DNA of 28,676 bases from positions 1 to 28,676 of the forward strand of contig JAEZHY010000046.1 in assembly GCA_023416335.1 (NCBI GenBank), given 5' to 3'. This DNA comes from Pseudomonadota bacterium. Lineage in GTDB: Bacteria > Desulfobacterota > Syntrophobacteria > Syntrophobacterales > Syntrophobacteraceae. The position numbers and the translations under genes are program-made. This document shows, piece after piece, positions 9,637 through 17,342 of this stretch. How positions within the stretch are numbered: the first letter of the stretch is position 1; every line of letters begins with the position of its first letter. The notes under the pieces are model-generated. The model did no database searches. It was not told the origin of the DNA and saw only the letters and a program-made list of their open reading frames with translations.

Positions 9637-11679
9637 ATGAGCCGGCTTGAGGGACCTGAAGTAATGCCCGGCACCGTGCTCCAATTTTACGAATCAAAAG
9701 AAATCCTCTGCGGTGTTGTACTGGCTGTAAAAGACAGCCGCTTCAACGTGCTTTCGGAACGCAATCGGGAAATCAATGTAACGTCTACGCGTGTCCTCCA
9801 TCACGGAAGGCTCTCGCTTGACCTGAAGCTGAGCCGGGACGAGATGCTCAAACGACTCGCCTCGATTGCGCAACGCCGAAAGGAGTTGATGCAACAGGTC
9901 GATATCCGGGAAGTCTGGTCTCTGCTGCAGGAAGAGGGGGAAGGTTTCTACGCGGAAGAAATAGCCGAATTCGTGTTCAGTAAGCCTCTTTCGGACGATC
10001 AGACCGCTGCAGTCCATCAACTCCTATTGAACGACAGACTCTATTTCCAGTCGAAAGACGGCAAATTCATTCCCCGCTCTCCTGACAACGTCGAAACGCG
10101 TCAAATCGAACTCGAAAAAGAGGCCGAAAAAGAGAGGAAGCTCTCGGAATGCGCCAGATGGATCTCTGCGGTCTGGAACAAGCGGGCCGGCGTCCCGCCG
10201 TCGCATTACCATGAGGAACTCGTCGAGACTCTCAGGAGCTACGCCCTGTTCGGTCAGGAAGCACCGGAAGCAGCTTTTATCAAAGACCTCTTCAAGCTTG
10301 GCAGCATTCCTCCGCATCCCCAGTCCGCGTTTCGCCTGCTCGTCCGCCTGGGGATCTGGCGCGACGACGAAAATCTTCTTCTTCATGAATTCGGCCTTTC
10401 CCAGGACTTCTCGTCCGAAGCGGAGGCGCAGGCCGAAGAGATCGTCAAATCCGAACCCGTAAAGTCGCTGGGGGGCGGCAGAGAAGATCTCAGGGACCTT
10501 GATGTATTCACCGTCGACAGTATCCTTACCCGCGACTATGATGATGCCCTGAGTCTTCGCGACTTGGGCGGCGATGTATTCGAGGTTGGGATACATATTG
10601 CTGATGCAGCGGAGCTTATCCCCGCCGGCAGCCCGCTCGACCGTGAAGCCGAACAGCGGGCCAGTTCCATCTACCTTCCGGACGGCCGAATCTCCATGCT
10701 GCCTCCCTCGGTATCCGAGGGAATATCCAGTCTTAAGGCAGGATGTGATCGTCTTGCACTGAGTTTCCTCATAACCTTCGATGCATCGGGACAGAGATTG
10801 GGAAGTCGCATTGTCCCGAGCATTATCAGAATTCGCGAGCAATTGACATACCAGGACGTCAACTCGCGCATCGATGAAAGCAAGGGCCTCCGGATCCTGC
10901 ACGAACTTGCCCTCAAACTTCGGGAAAAACGCCTGGAACGCGGAGCCGTCATCCTTCCCCTGCCTGAGATTCAAGTATATGTGAATAGTGCGGGAATGAT
11001 TCAGATATCCCGTTACGAAAAGGAGACCCCGAGTCAGATACTCGTATCGGAATGGATGATCGAAGCCAATGCAGCGGCCGCAAACTTCCTGGCAGAGCGC
11101 GATATTCCGGCTGTTTTCAGGAATCAGGCCGAGTGCCGGCCGGAGACCGAGATGGTTCAAAGCGAGCACGAGTTGTTTCACATTTATCGGAGGAGACGAC
11201 TCTTTGCGCGGGCCGAACTATCGACTGAGCCCAAGCCTCACTGCAGCCTTGCGATCCCTTATTATACCACGGTGACTTCTCCCATCCGACGCTATGCCGA
11301 CCTGGCGGTGCAACGCCAACTCAAGCATGCTCTTCTTACCGACTCCGCACAGTATTCAAAGAAGGAACTCGAAGACCTCATCACGCGCATATCGGCCGTC
11401 CAGTCACGAATTTTCACCGTCCAGCGCAAGTGGACAAAGTACTGGCTCATGAAATACCTCGAACAGGAAGATATCGAAAACCTCAGCGCACTCGTTCTCG
11501 ACAAGAACTCGCGATTTGCCCACCTGCTCATCCCGGATTTTCTGCTCGAAACAAATGCACCCGTCCCTGAGAATGCAAAATTTCGCCAGGGTGACAAGGT
11601 CCGGATCCATATCGAGAAGGTAATCCCAAGGGAAGAGCTGCTGAAGATCCAGATTCTGGAAGCGCCTCCCCGTCCCTGA
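9637..11679 (+). CDS. RNB-domain exoribonuclease (RNase II/R family)
   Basis: A predicted 3'-to-5' hydrolytic exoribonuclease of about 680 aa. The RNB catalytic domain begins near residue 285. FTVDS...RDYDDALS supplies the metal-binding aspartates (about D294, D300, D302, D303), and TSPIRRYADL (about 547-556) supplies the conserved arginines. The N-terminal ~280 residues are not the usual two cold-shock domains. They start with a small beta-rich segment (VLQFYESKEILCGVVLAV) followed by a long helical, charged region. The last ~60 residues (VRIHIEKVIPREELLKIQIL) look like a degenerate S1/OB fold. This architecture resembles the diverged RNB proteins of deltaproteobacteria and cyanobacteria rather than RNase R, so I give no symbol. 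The ATG at 9637 is preferred over the TTG at 9631 because GGAG lies 8 bases before it. The final stop is followed by a strong shared terminator. Confidence 0.9.
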   Translation: MSRLEGPEVMPGTVLQFYESKEILCGVVLAVKDSRFNVLSERNREINVTSTRVLHHGRLSLDLKLSRDEMLKRLASIAQRRKELMQQVDIREVWSLLQEEGEGFYAEEIAEFVFSKPLSDDQTAAVHQLLLNDRLYFQSKDGKFIPRSPDNVETRQIELEKEAEKERKLSECARWISAVWNKRAGVPPSHYHEELVETLRSYALFGQEAPEAAFIKDLFKLGSIPPHPQSAFRLLVRLGIWRDDENLLLHEFGLSQDFSSEAEAQAEEIVKSEPVKSLGGGREDLRDLDVFTVDSILTRDYDDALSLRDLGGDVFEVGIHIADAAELIPAGSPLDREAEQRASSIYLPDGRISMLPPSVSEGISSLKAGCDRLALSFLITFDASGQRLGSRIVPSIIRIREQLTYQDVNSRIDESKGLRILHELALKLREKRLERGAVILPLPEIQVYVNSAGMIQISRYEKETPSQILVSEWMIEANAAAANFLAERDIPAVFRNQAECRPETEMVQSEHELFHIYRRRRLFARAELSTEPKPHCSLAIPYYTTVTSPIRRYADLAVQRQLKHALLTDSAQYSKKELEDLITRISAVQSRIFTVQRKWTKYWLMKYLEQEDIENLSALVLDKNSRFAHLLIPDFLLETNAPVPENAKFRQGDKVRIHIEKVIPREELLKIQILEAPPRP

Positions 11680-11696
11680 TGGAAGCTCTGCAAAAG

Positions 11697-11736
11697 AAAG
11701 GCGCCCGCTGTACGTATTGTACACCGGGCGCCCTTT
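11697..11736. terminator. Bidirectional terminator between the RNB gene and amtB
   Basis: GGCGCCCG (11700-11707) pairs with CGGGCGCC (11725-11732), and inside it TGTAC pairs with GTACA around a GTATT loop, with one C-C mismatch. It is flanked by A-rich sequence on the left and CTTT on the right, so it can end transcripts from both convergent genes. Confidence 0.8.
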
Positions 11737-11758
11737 ACATCCGGTTCTCAATATGGGG

Positions 11759-13084
11759 CTAGAGCGTATACCCCACTTCTCCGTGAACTTCCCTGTCGAG
11801 GCCGATTGTTTCCTCTTCCGGATCGATTCGCAGACCGATCGTCTTGTCCAGTATTATTGCAATGATATAGGTGAGAATAAAGGCGTAGGCGCCTGAAACG
11901 ACGACCGCCAGAATCTGCTTCCCAAACTGGGCCGCATCGCCGTAAAGAAGCCCGTTACCGCCGACGGAGGCGAAGATACCGGTACAGATTGCGCCGAATG
12001 CTCCTCCAACTCCGTGAACTCCGACTGCGTCGAGTGCGTCGTCAAAACCCATTTTCATCTTGATACGTACGCCGTAGTAACAGACCACTCCACCTGCCAG
12101 GCCCATGACCAGGGACCATGCAGGAGTTACAAATCCCGCCGCCGGAGTGATCACTACCAGACCGGCTACACAACCCGATGCGATACCCAGGGCGCTCGGC
12201 TTCTTATTGAAGGTCCACTCCATCATCATCCAGGAAAATGCCGCGGCCGCGGATGCCGTCATCGTCGTGCAGAACGCAAGTCCCGCGATTCCGTTGGCCG
12301 CCAGCGCGCTTCCTGAGTTGAATCCAAACCACCCGAACCAGAGCAGTGCCGCGCCGAGAAGAGTCATAGTCAGATTATGCGGTATGAACGGTTCGCCCGG
12401 CCACCCCAGTCTTTTCCCGAGTACGATAGCCATTGCCAGGGCGGATACTCCCGACGAAAGGTGAACAACCGTTCCCCCTGCGAAGTCGAGGGCCCCCATT
12501 GTCTGCAGCCAGCCTCCACCCCACACCCAGTGCGCGATGGGATCGTACACTACTGTCGCCCAGATTATGAGGAAAAGCACATACGCGCTGAACTTCATTC
12601 TTTCTGCAATGGCGCCGCTGATCAGAGCAGGTGTAATTATCGCGAACATCCCCTGAAACCACATGTAGACATAAGCTGGAATAGTCTGGTTCAGCGTTTC
12701 GGTGTTCATACCCATGAGCATGAACTGGCTCAGGTCACCGATAAAGGAATTGCCCGTTCCAAACGAAAGCGTGTAACCATAAACCATCCATTGCACGCCG
12801 ATGACTGCAAGAGCAACAAATGAGTGCATGCACGAACTGAGAACGTTCTTTTTGCGGACCATGCCCGCATAAAAAAATGCAAGCCCGGGAGTCATTATCA
12901 TGACGAGTGCGGTTGAAGCCAATACCCAGGCCGAGTCGCCCGTATTGAGAGTCGGTGGAGGATTTTCGGCAGCAAAGGCAATACCCGTAATAAACAGAGA
13001 AAAAACAAAGGCCGAAAATACTTCCACTAGATGAACAATTTTCAGGGTTCCAACTTTCATGAGACAATTTTTCGCCGGCGGCAT
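11759..13084 (-). CDS. amtB: Ammonium transporter AmtB (PII-linked copy)
   Basis: Inner-membrane ammonium channel of about 441 aa. The N terminus has a signal-like hydrophobic stretch ending AFA-AEN (residues ~17-40), as is usual for bacterial AmtB precursors, then 11 predicted membrane spans. The two pore histidines are present in AHWVWGGGW and in the family signature DDALDAVGVHGVGGAFG, as is the GMFAIITPALISGAIAERMKF-type segment, compressed here to its first part (GMFAIITPALISG). The start at 13084 is chosen because AGGAGG sits 5 bases upstream; the longer open frame upstream runs into glnK and is not real. glnK ends 37 bases before it on the same strand, the standard glnK-amtB operon in which PII blocks the channel when nitrogen is ample. 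The C-terminal cytoplasmic tail (GLRIDPEEETIGLDREVHGEVGY) is present. Confidence 0.95.
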   Translation of the reverse strand: MPPAKNCLMKVGTLKIVHLVEVFSAFVFSLFITGIAFAAENPPPTLNTGDSAWVLASTALVMIMTPGLAFFYAGMVRKKNVLSSCMHSFVALAVIGVQWMVYGYTLSFGTGNSFIGDLSQFMLMGMNTETLNQTIPAYVYMWFQGMFAIITPALISGAIAERMKFSAYVLFLIIWATVVYDPIAHWVWGGGWLQTMGALDFAGGTVVHLSSGVSALAMAIVLGKRLGWPGEPFIPHNLTMTLLGAALLWFGWFGFNSGSALAANGIAGLAFCTTMTASAAAAFSWMMMEWTFNKKPSALGIASGCVAGLVVITPAAGFVTPAWSLVMGLAGGVVCYYGVRIKMKMGFDDALDAVGVHGVGGAFGAICTGIFASVGGNGLLYGDAAQFGKQILAVVVSGAYAFILTYIIAIILDKTIGLRIDPEEETIGLDREVHGEVGYTL

Positions 13085-13121
13085 TGCAGCCTCCTCTCTT
13101 AAGTATGTGATCCGGTTCCTA

Positions 13122-13460
13122 CTAAAGGGCATCACTTCCGGTTTCTTTTGTTCGAATTCGAATGGCCTCATCGATCTTCGACAGGAATATCTTGCCGTCG
13201 CCAATCTTACCGGTGAAAGCAGCCTTTTGAATCGCATCAACCGCTTTTTCCGCCAACTCGTCAGGTACAACGGTCACGATAAGGAGCTTCGGGACGAAAT
13301 TAACCGTGTATTCCGCTCCCCGGTAGAGTTCCACATGTCCTTTCTGACGCCCGAATCCTTTTACCTCGCTGACGGTCATCCCCTGGATTCCGAGCCCGGT
13401 GAGAGCCTCCTGAACTTCAGTGAGCCTGAAAGGTTTTATTATTGCTTCGATTTTGATCAT
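13122..13460 (-). CDS. glnK: Nitrogen regulatory PII protein (GlnK type)
   Basis: Trimeric signal protein of 112 aa, the normal PII length. It reads ATP/ADP and 2-oxoglutarate and docks on AmtB. It shows the PII opening MIKIEAIIKPF, Gln39 in the FGRQKGH turn, the T loop with the uridylylatable Tyr51 in YRGAEYTVNFVPK, the TGKIGDGKIF nucleotide-binding motif (83-92) and the C-terminal IRT-ETGSDAL. The start at 13460 has GGAGG 8 bases upstream; the frame is open for another 70 codons upstream but that part does not resemble PII. Position just ahead of amtB argues for GlnK rather than GlnB. A sigma-54-like element lies about 100 bases upstream. Confidence 0.96.
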   Translation of the reverse strand: MIKIEAIIKPFRLTEVQEALTGLGIQGMTVSEVKGFGRQKGHVELYRGAEYTVNFVPKLLIVTVVPDELAEKAVDAIQKAAFTGKIGDGKIFLSKIDEAIRIRTKETGSDAL

Positions 13461-13560
13461 TTCCTGTACCTCCGCCTCGTTTGATCTATTAGAAATTGAC
13501 GTATCTTCTCCAATCCCCCTCAATGCGTTTTCGACAGAACCGGTGGGATGAACCCGATAA

Positions 13561-13576
13561 TCCAAAGCATGTGCCA
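13561..13576 (-). promoter_or_regulatory. Candidate sigma-54 promoter of glnK-amtB (imperfect -12)
   Basis: On the minus strand the sequence reads TGGCAC-ATGCT-TTGGA. The -24 element is perfect and the spacing between the two core dinucleotides is exactly 10 bases, but the -12 core is GG instead of the near-invariant GC. A transcript would start near 13550, giving a leader of about 90 bases before glnK. glnK-amtB is a classical NtrC/sigma-54 target, which raises the prior. Confidence 0.45.
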
Positions 13577-13665
13577 ACCGAAGAGTATTACGTTTAAGTA
13601 GCCGTTTTTCCACGTAGTAATTCTCATAAGAGAGAATCTGAGTCTGATTAGGCGGCTGAAAAATA

Positions 13666-13704
13666 AACAAATTTGTAACCGCATCAGGGGAGGTAACAAA
13701 TTTG
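13666..13704. repeat. Two AACAAATTTG direct repeats upstream of the glnK promoter
   Basis: AACAAATTTG occurs at 13666-13675 and 13695-13704, 29 bases apart start to start. Each contains the palindrome CAAATTTG. They lie about 115-155 bases upstream of the predicted sigma-54 start, the position where activator sites are usually found. They do not match the NtrC consensus as I know it. Confidence 0.4.
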
Positions 13705-13862
13705 AAACATTTTCGTCATCCAGCCATGAGAGAAGATGACGCACGATCCATGGAAAATGATAAGCTCAGGTACCCGGGAATGACGGGCAGGTGTAGAACC
13801 GGGGAAAGCAAAATGAAGGGGCTGATCGGAGCCGGAGAGGCCGGAACGATGTTGTGGCGGTT

Positions 13863-13890
13863 CTCCCGGGCCGGGAACACGGCCCGGGAG
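13863..13890 (-). terminator. GC-rich hairpin after uppP
   Basis: CTCCCGGGCC (13863-13872) pairs perfectly with GGCCCGGGAG (13881-13890) around an 8-base loop. It begins 9 bases past the uppP stop on the minus strand. There is no T run after the stem on that strand, so termination may be inefficient or Rho-dependent. Confidence 0.45.
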
Positions 13891-13898
13891 CGCTTCGC

Positions 13899-14738
13899 CT
13901 ACATGAAGTAGTTCAAGGACAGGATGACTCCTATACCCAGGAGTATCCTGTAGCAGACAAAAACGTAAGTCGTGTGGGTCCGCAAAAACTTCAGCAGAAA
14001 AGCTATTGCCGCATAACCGCTTACGGCAGCGGCAATGGTGCCGATAAACAGGAGGGTCAAATCGTGCGAGCCCATGAACTTGAGGCTGTGTTTGAATTCG
14101 AGCAGACCGCTGGCAAATACTGCCGGCATGCTAAGCAGAAATGAGAAACGCGCTGCGCTTTCACGGGTCATCCCGAGGAACAGCCCCGCGGTAATCGTGG
14201 ATCCCGAGCGCGAGCAACCCGGAATAACGGCGATTGCCTGAGCAAATCCTATCAGGATTGCGTCCAGCCACGAAATCTTTCTGAGGTCTTTTGAAAAGCG
14301 ACCGGTCAACTCAGCGAGTCCGAGGAAAAGCGCCAATACGATGAGGCTCGTAGAAATGACACCCATGCTCTTTGTGAGATGTCCCTCTATGACATCCTTG
14401 AATGCCAGGCCGATCACGGCAATCGGAATCGAACCCACAATCACGAACCATCCGATCCGCGATTCGACGCTTTGTCTCCTGAATCCTGTCCTCGAAACGA
14501 GATTTTCGCTGACGAAGGCCGCCGTGATATTGAGCACGTCCCTGAAAAAGAAGAGCAATACCGCAAGCAAGGTACCAAGCTGAATAACGGCGATGAATGC
14601 TGTCCAATGCTCCGGATGTTGTGGTTCAATCAGGCCGAGAAACTTGCCTGCAATTGTGAGGTGAGCAGTGCTGCTTATAGGCAAAAATTCGGTAAGGCCC
14701 TGCAGAATCCCCAAAAACACGGCTTCAATTACATTCAT
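13899..14738 (-). CDS. uppP: Undecaprenyl-diphosphatase (BacA/UppP family)
   Basis: Integral membrane enzyme that dephosphorylates undecaprenyl pyrophosphate to recycle the lipid carrier for peptidoglycan and O-antigen synthesis; it confers bacitracin tolerance. The 279-aa length is normal. Both family motifs are intact: LQGLTEFLPISSTAHL at 12-27 (catalytic Glu17) and PGCSRSGST at 173-181 (Arg177). About eight hydrophobic spans are visible. The ATG at 14738 has AGGAAG 5 bases upstream. It is transcribed in the same direction as glnK-amtB but separated from it by 438 bases, so it is probably an independent unit. Confidence 0.95.
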   Translation of the reverse strand: MNVIEAVFLGILQGLTEFLPISSTAHLTIAGKFLGLIEPQHPEHWTAFIAVIQLGTLLAVLLFFFRDVLNITAAFVSENLVSRTGFRRQSVESRIGWFVIVGSIPIAVIGLAFKDVIEGHLTKSMGVISTSLIVLALFLGLAELTGRFSKDLRKISWLDAILIGFAQAIAVIPGCSRSGSTITAGLFLGMTRESAARFSFLLSMPAVFASGLLEFKHSLKFMGSHDLTLLFIGTIAAAVSGYAAIAFLLKFLRTHTTYVFVCYRILLGIGVILSLNYFM

Positions 14739-15320
14739 TCTGTCTTCCTATTCATCTGATGATCGGAATTTTAATCCTAAACGGAGACGACGCTCCGGAC
14801 GAAAAGAAATGAACATGCACAGAGGAATTCCAAAAGAATCGGCTCGGTTCCCGATTTCGAGGATTAATACAATGACCCGATCCACAATTCAATCCCAATT
14901 TGAGTCTTAAAGGACCTAATCTGTATCGTCATTTGGGGCAGATTCAGGTCAATTTTCGCAGAGATTGACGCGATAAGTAAATTTTTCCGACCTCACATCG
15001 AGAGCCTTCCACCCGCGATTCATTTTCGTGCTGTTCGCCCTGAATCAATAATGTTCCATCAATTCCGGCCAAAAATCCCGGGTTCCCGACATCTGCCCCG
15101 AATTGAAAACTCAATGACGCCGAGATCTGCCAAAAGTGTAATGTTCCCTCACTTACTTCCGACATTTTGCAGCACAAAAAGCAACATGAAGGAACATTAT
15201 TGTTTCCGACGGGCACGCGAATAGGCCGAAACAAACAAAAATGTGTCCTTTTTTCATTAAGTTTCTGCCCATGCTTATAGAATCACTAGTTGTTCCGCAT
15301 ACTTGACATTCAGCTCGTTC
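14739..15320. other. Gene-free region with dispersed short repeats
   Basis: About 580 bases between the divergent uppP and second amtB genes. Open frames exist on both strands but none resembles a known protein or has a good ribosome site. The segment 15046-15202 holds three copies of an ATGTTCC-containing motif (see separate entry). The character suggests degraded mobile-element DNA, which I cannot prove. Confidence 0.5.
15046..15202. repeat. Interspersed ATGTTCC repeats, two of them in inverted orientation
   Basis: CAATAATGTTCC at 15046-15057 has an exact inverted partner GGAACATTATTG at 15191-15202. A third related copy, TGTAATGTTCC, lies at 15137-15147. Multiple short terminal repeats of this kind occur at the ends of some IS elements (for example the IS21 family), but there is no transposase here. 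Confidence 0.45.
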
Positions 15321-15336
15321 TGGTACGCAGATTGCT
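15321..15336 (+). promoter_or_regulatory. Sigma-54 promoter of the second amtB
   Basis: TGGTAC-GCAGA-TTGCT matches the sigma-54 consensus TGGCAC-N5-TTGCW at all but one position, with the core GG and GC exactly 10 bases apart. The predicted start is near 15347, giving a 57-base leader before the ATG at 15404. The location directly upstream of an ammonium transporter fits nitrogen control by an NtrC-type activator. Confidence 0.7.
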
Positions 15337-15403
15337 CTATGGAGGCTGATCAATGTAAATCGTTCATGAAGAATCAATTCCCGACCCCGAAAGGCGTTCA
15401 TGT

Positions 15404-16693
15404 ATGACCGGAAATGCATTTAGAATTTTTGTCACCGCTTCTTTATTGCAGTTTTTTTCATCGTTTCTGGGGCTCGAAAGCGCACATGCTGCCGACTCCG
15501 TTATGAATGGTGCCGATACCGCCTGGGTCCTGGCTTCGTCCGCCTTCGTGATGCTCATGCTTCCCGGACTCGCACTATTTTACGGCGGCATGGTCCAGCG
15601 CAAAAATGTTCTCAATTCTCTCATGCATTCATTCGTGGCGCTTGGAATCCTTGCACTCGAATGGATAGCATTCGGTTATTCCCTTTCGTTCAGTCCCGGC
15701 AACGGCATTATTGGCGGACTCGATCAGTTCATGCTCATGGGGACGAATATCGACTCTCTGACCGGCACCATTCCGACATACGCATTCGTTATGTTCCAGG
15801 GCATGTTCGCAATAATCACTCCGGCACTCATCAGCGGAGCAGTTGCCGAGCGCATGAAATTCAGCACATATGTCGCATTCCTGCTCCTGTGGTCCCTGCT
15901 CGTCTACTATCCGCTTGCGCATTGGGTCTGGGGCGGCGGATGGCTGCAGCAGCTCGGAGCCCTGGATTTTGCGGGAGGCCTCGTCGTCCATCTGTCAGCC
16001 GGGGTATCCGCGCTTGCCATGGCTTTCTTGCTTGGAAAACGCAGAGGCTTTCCCAGCGAAATGTTCGTTCCACATAACCTTACAATGACGATACTCGGCG
16101 TCGGCCTCCTGTGGTTCGGCTGGTTCGGATTCAATGCCGGAAGCGCACTTGCTGCCAACAGCACCGCTGCCCTCGCATTTACTACAAGCATGGTCGCAGC
16201 AGCTGCGGGATCGTGTTCATGGATGCTCATGGAATGGTTTCTGGTAAAAAGGCCGAGCGCCCTTGGTTTTGCATCCGGCATCGTCGCCGGACTCGGCTCG
16301 GTAACACCGGCTTCCGGGTTCGTAACCCCCGTTTGGGCCCTCGTTATCGGCCTTGTAGCCGGCGTGATCTGCTTCTATGGTGTTAGAATGAAATTCCGCT
16401 TCGATTACGACGATTCCCTTGACGTTGTCGGAGTCCACGGCGTGGGAGGAGTCTGGGGAACTTTGGCGACCGGCCTTTTTGCTTCCGCAGGCGGGACCGG
16501 GCTTCTCGCCGGGAATGCATCCCAGTTTGCGGTTCAGGCCGTTGCCGTTGTCTCGGTGGGTCTGTACTGCCTCGTATTGACGTTCGTAATTGCTTTCCTG
16601 CTGGAAAAGACCATGGGACTTCGCGTAAGCGACGATGAGGAATTCATGGGGCTCGACAAGGAACTTCACGGAGAAGTCGGGTACAGCATCTGA
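15404..16693 (+). CDS. Second ammonium transporter (AmtB family)
   Basis: A 429-aa Amt channel. It begins with a signal-like segment ending ESAHA-ADS (residues ~8-30), then 11 predicted spans. The pore histidines are kept in AHWVWGGGW and DVVGVHGVGGVWG, and the cytoplasmic tail ends GLDKELHGEVGY as in the other copy at 11759-13084. The two proteins are clearly similar along their whole length, so they are paralogues from duplication or acquisition. Unlike the first copy it has no PII gene beside it. A near-consensus sigma-54 promoter precedes it and a strong terminator follows, so it is probably a single-gene unit induced in nitrogen limitation. AAGG lies 9 bases before the ATG. Confidence 0.95.
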   Translation: MTGNAFRIFVTASLLQFFSSFLGLESAHAADSVMNGADTAWVLASSAFVMLMLPGLALFYGGMVQRKNVLNSLMHSFVALGILALEWIAFGYSLSFSPGNGIIGGLDQFMLMGTNIDSLTGTIPTYAFVMFQGMFAIITPALISGAVAERMKFSTYVAFLLLWSLLVYYPLAHWVWGGGWLQQLGALDFAGGLVVHLSAGVSALAMAFLLGKRRGFPSEMFVPHNLTMTILGVGLLWFGWFGFNAGSALAANSTAALAFTTSMVAAAAGSCSWMLMEWFLVKRPSALGFASGIVAGLGSVTPASGFVTPVWALVIGLVAGVICFYGVRMKFRFDYDDSLDVVGVHGVGGVWGTLATGLFASAGGTGLLAGNASQFAVQAVAVVSVGLYCLVLTFVIAFLLEKTMGLRVSDDEEFMGLDKELHGEVGYSI

Positions 16694-16734
16694 TAAACCG
16701 GGCGAATTCGTTCCGAGGTCGCCCTTTGCGTATG

Positions 16735-16769
16735 AGCCCCTGTGGATTCGCATCCGTCAGGGGCTTTTT
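16735..16769 (+). terminator. Rho-independent terminator of the second amtB
   Basis: AGCCCCTG (16735-16742) pairs with CAGGGGCT (16758-16765). An inner GGAT/ATCC pairing around TCGC extends the stem. It is followed by TTTTTC. Confidence 0.85.
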
Positions 16770-16794
16770 CATTTCATGCCGGAGTCGTCCGTCC

Positions 16795-17169
16795 TCAGGC
16801 CGTTTTCCCCAGAAAAGACGAATCGACAAAATCGGCTCTGAATTCCGGCAGCTTCTTTTGCAGCATAAGGACGATGTTCTGACCGACCGTGTCATGGACC
16901 CCGCAGTATACCCTGACGCTTTCCCTCACCAACTTGATCAGGGCAACCGCACCGATATCCCCCACCACGAATGCATCGATCAAGGGAACACCCAGATTCT
17001 TCAATTGCGGCCAAATCTCCCAGTTGCCGTTATCGTGAATGGTACCGGGAATCTCGTCAATGCTCTTGGCAAAAGTATCGGCAATGACAATTCCTTTAGC
17101 GGTCCTGACATTTTCCGATACTATGCTCTCGAGTCCATCGAAATTTTCGATAGCAAAACAGATCCTCAT
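16795..17169 (-). CDS. NifX/NifB-C-terminal-like protein (dinitrogenase iron-molybdenum cofactor family)
   Basis: A 124-aa single-domain protein of the family that includes NifX, NifY and the C-terminal part of NifB, proteins that bind Fe-S or FeMo-cofactor precursors. Small stand-alone members are common in anaerobes without a nif cluster nearby and their roles are mostly unknown. Visible features are the opening beta strand MRICFAIEN and the family core LGVPLIDAFVVGDIGAVAL...VRVYCGVHDTVGQ (about 58-95). The HFG-type histidine motif of many members is absent. Its single Cys is in the VYCGV strand. I chose the ATG at 17169 because GGAG lies 9 bases upstream; a further in-frame ATG at 17184 overlaps that ribosome site. 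No nif genes are visible in the window. Confidence 0.75.
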   Translation of the reverse strand: MRICFAIENFDGLESIVSENVRTAKGIVIADTFAKSIDEIPGTIHDNGNWEIWPQLKNLGVPLIDAFVVGDIGAVALIKLVRESVRVYCGVHDTVGQNIVLMLQKKLPEFRADFVDSSFLGKTA

Positions 17170-17243
17170 TTGCGAAGTCTCCATGGGAGGCCGAGATTGA
17201 GCGGAATACAATTCAATATGACATAGAACACAATTACATGCAA

Positions 17244-17265
17244 CATAGACATGCCAATGTCTATG
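17244..17265. promoter_or_regulatory. Perfect palindrome, likely operator of the NifX-like gene
   Basis: CATAGACAT (17244-17252), spacer GCCA, ATGTCTATG (17257-17265): a perfect 9-base inverted repeat, 75-96 bases upstream of the start at 17169. An extra half-site, ACATAGA, recurs at about 17221-17227. There is no T run, so a dimeric regulator site is more likely than a terminator. Confidence 0.5.
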
Positions 17266-17342
17266 CGAAAGAGCACGGGGACATTTTTCTATAATTGCGG
17301 TCAGTAAGGTAGGTGCAATCTATTTTATGCCAGCCGGCAAGG

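Larger units (their letters stand above)
13461..13898. other. Gene-free spacer upstream of glnK
   Basis: 438 bases between the glnK start and the uppP stop, both on the minus strand. I see no supportable gene. It contains the sigma-54-like element at 13561-13576, a pair of AACAAATTTG direct repeats (13666-13675 and 13695-13704) and a GC-rich palindromic hairpin just past uppP. Confidence 0.6.

Noticed and set aside
10024..11181. 385-codon minus-strand open frame inside the RNB gene
   Set aside because: Antisense to a gene with clear catalytic motifs; no similarity to a known family and no ribosome site.
13060..13270. Longer N terminus for amtB reaching 13270
   Set aside because: It would overlap glnK; the AGGAGG site and the signal-like segment support the start at 13084.
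14944..15234. 96-codon minus-strand frame in the uppP-amtB spacer
   Set aside because: Cysteine-rich, unrecognised, without a ribosome site, and lying over the repeat motifs; I treat it as non-coding.
15341..15358. Minimal start-stop frame (GGAGG, 7 bases, ATG-TAA) ahead of the second amtB
   Set aside because: The predicted sigma-54 transcript starts near 15347, which would leave the ribosome site outside the mRNA; a chance arrangement is more likely.
17238..17320. Possible sigma-54 promoter before the NifX-like gene (two TGGCAT...TTGC strings)
   Set aside because: The distance between the core dinucleotides is 12 and 13 bases instead of 10, so neither can work as a normal sigma-54 promoter.
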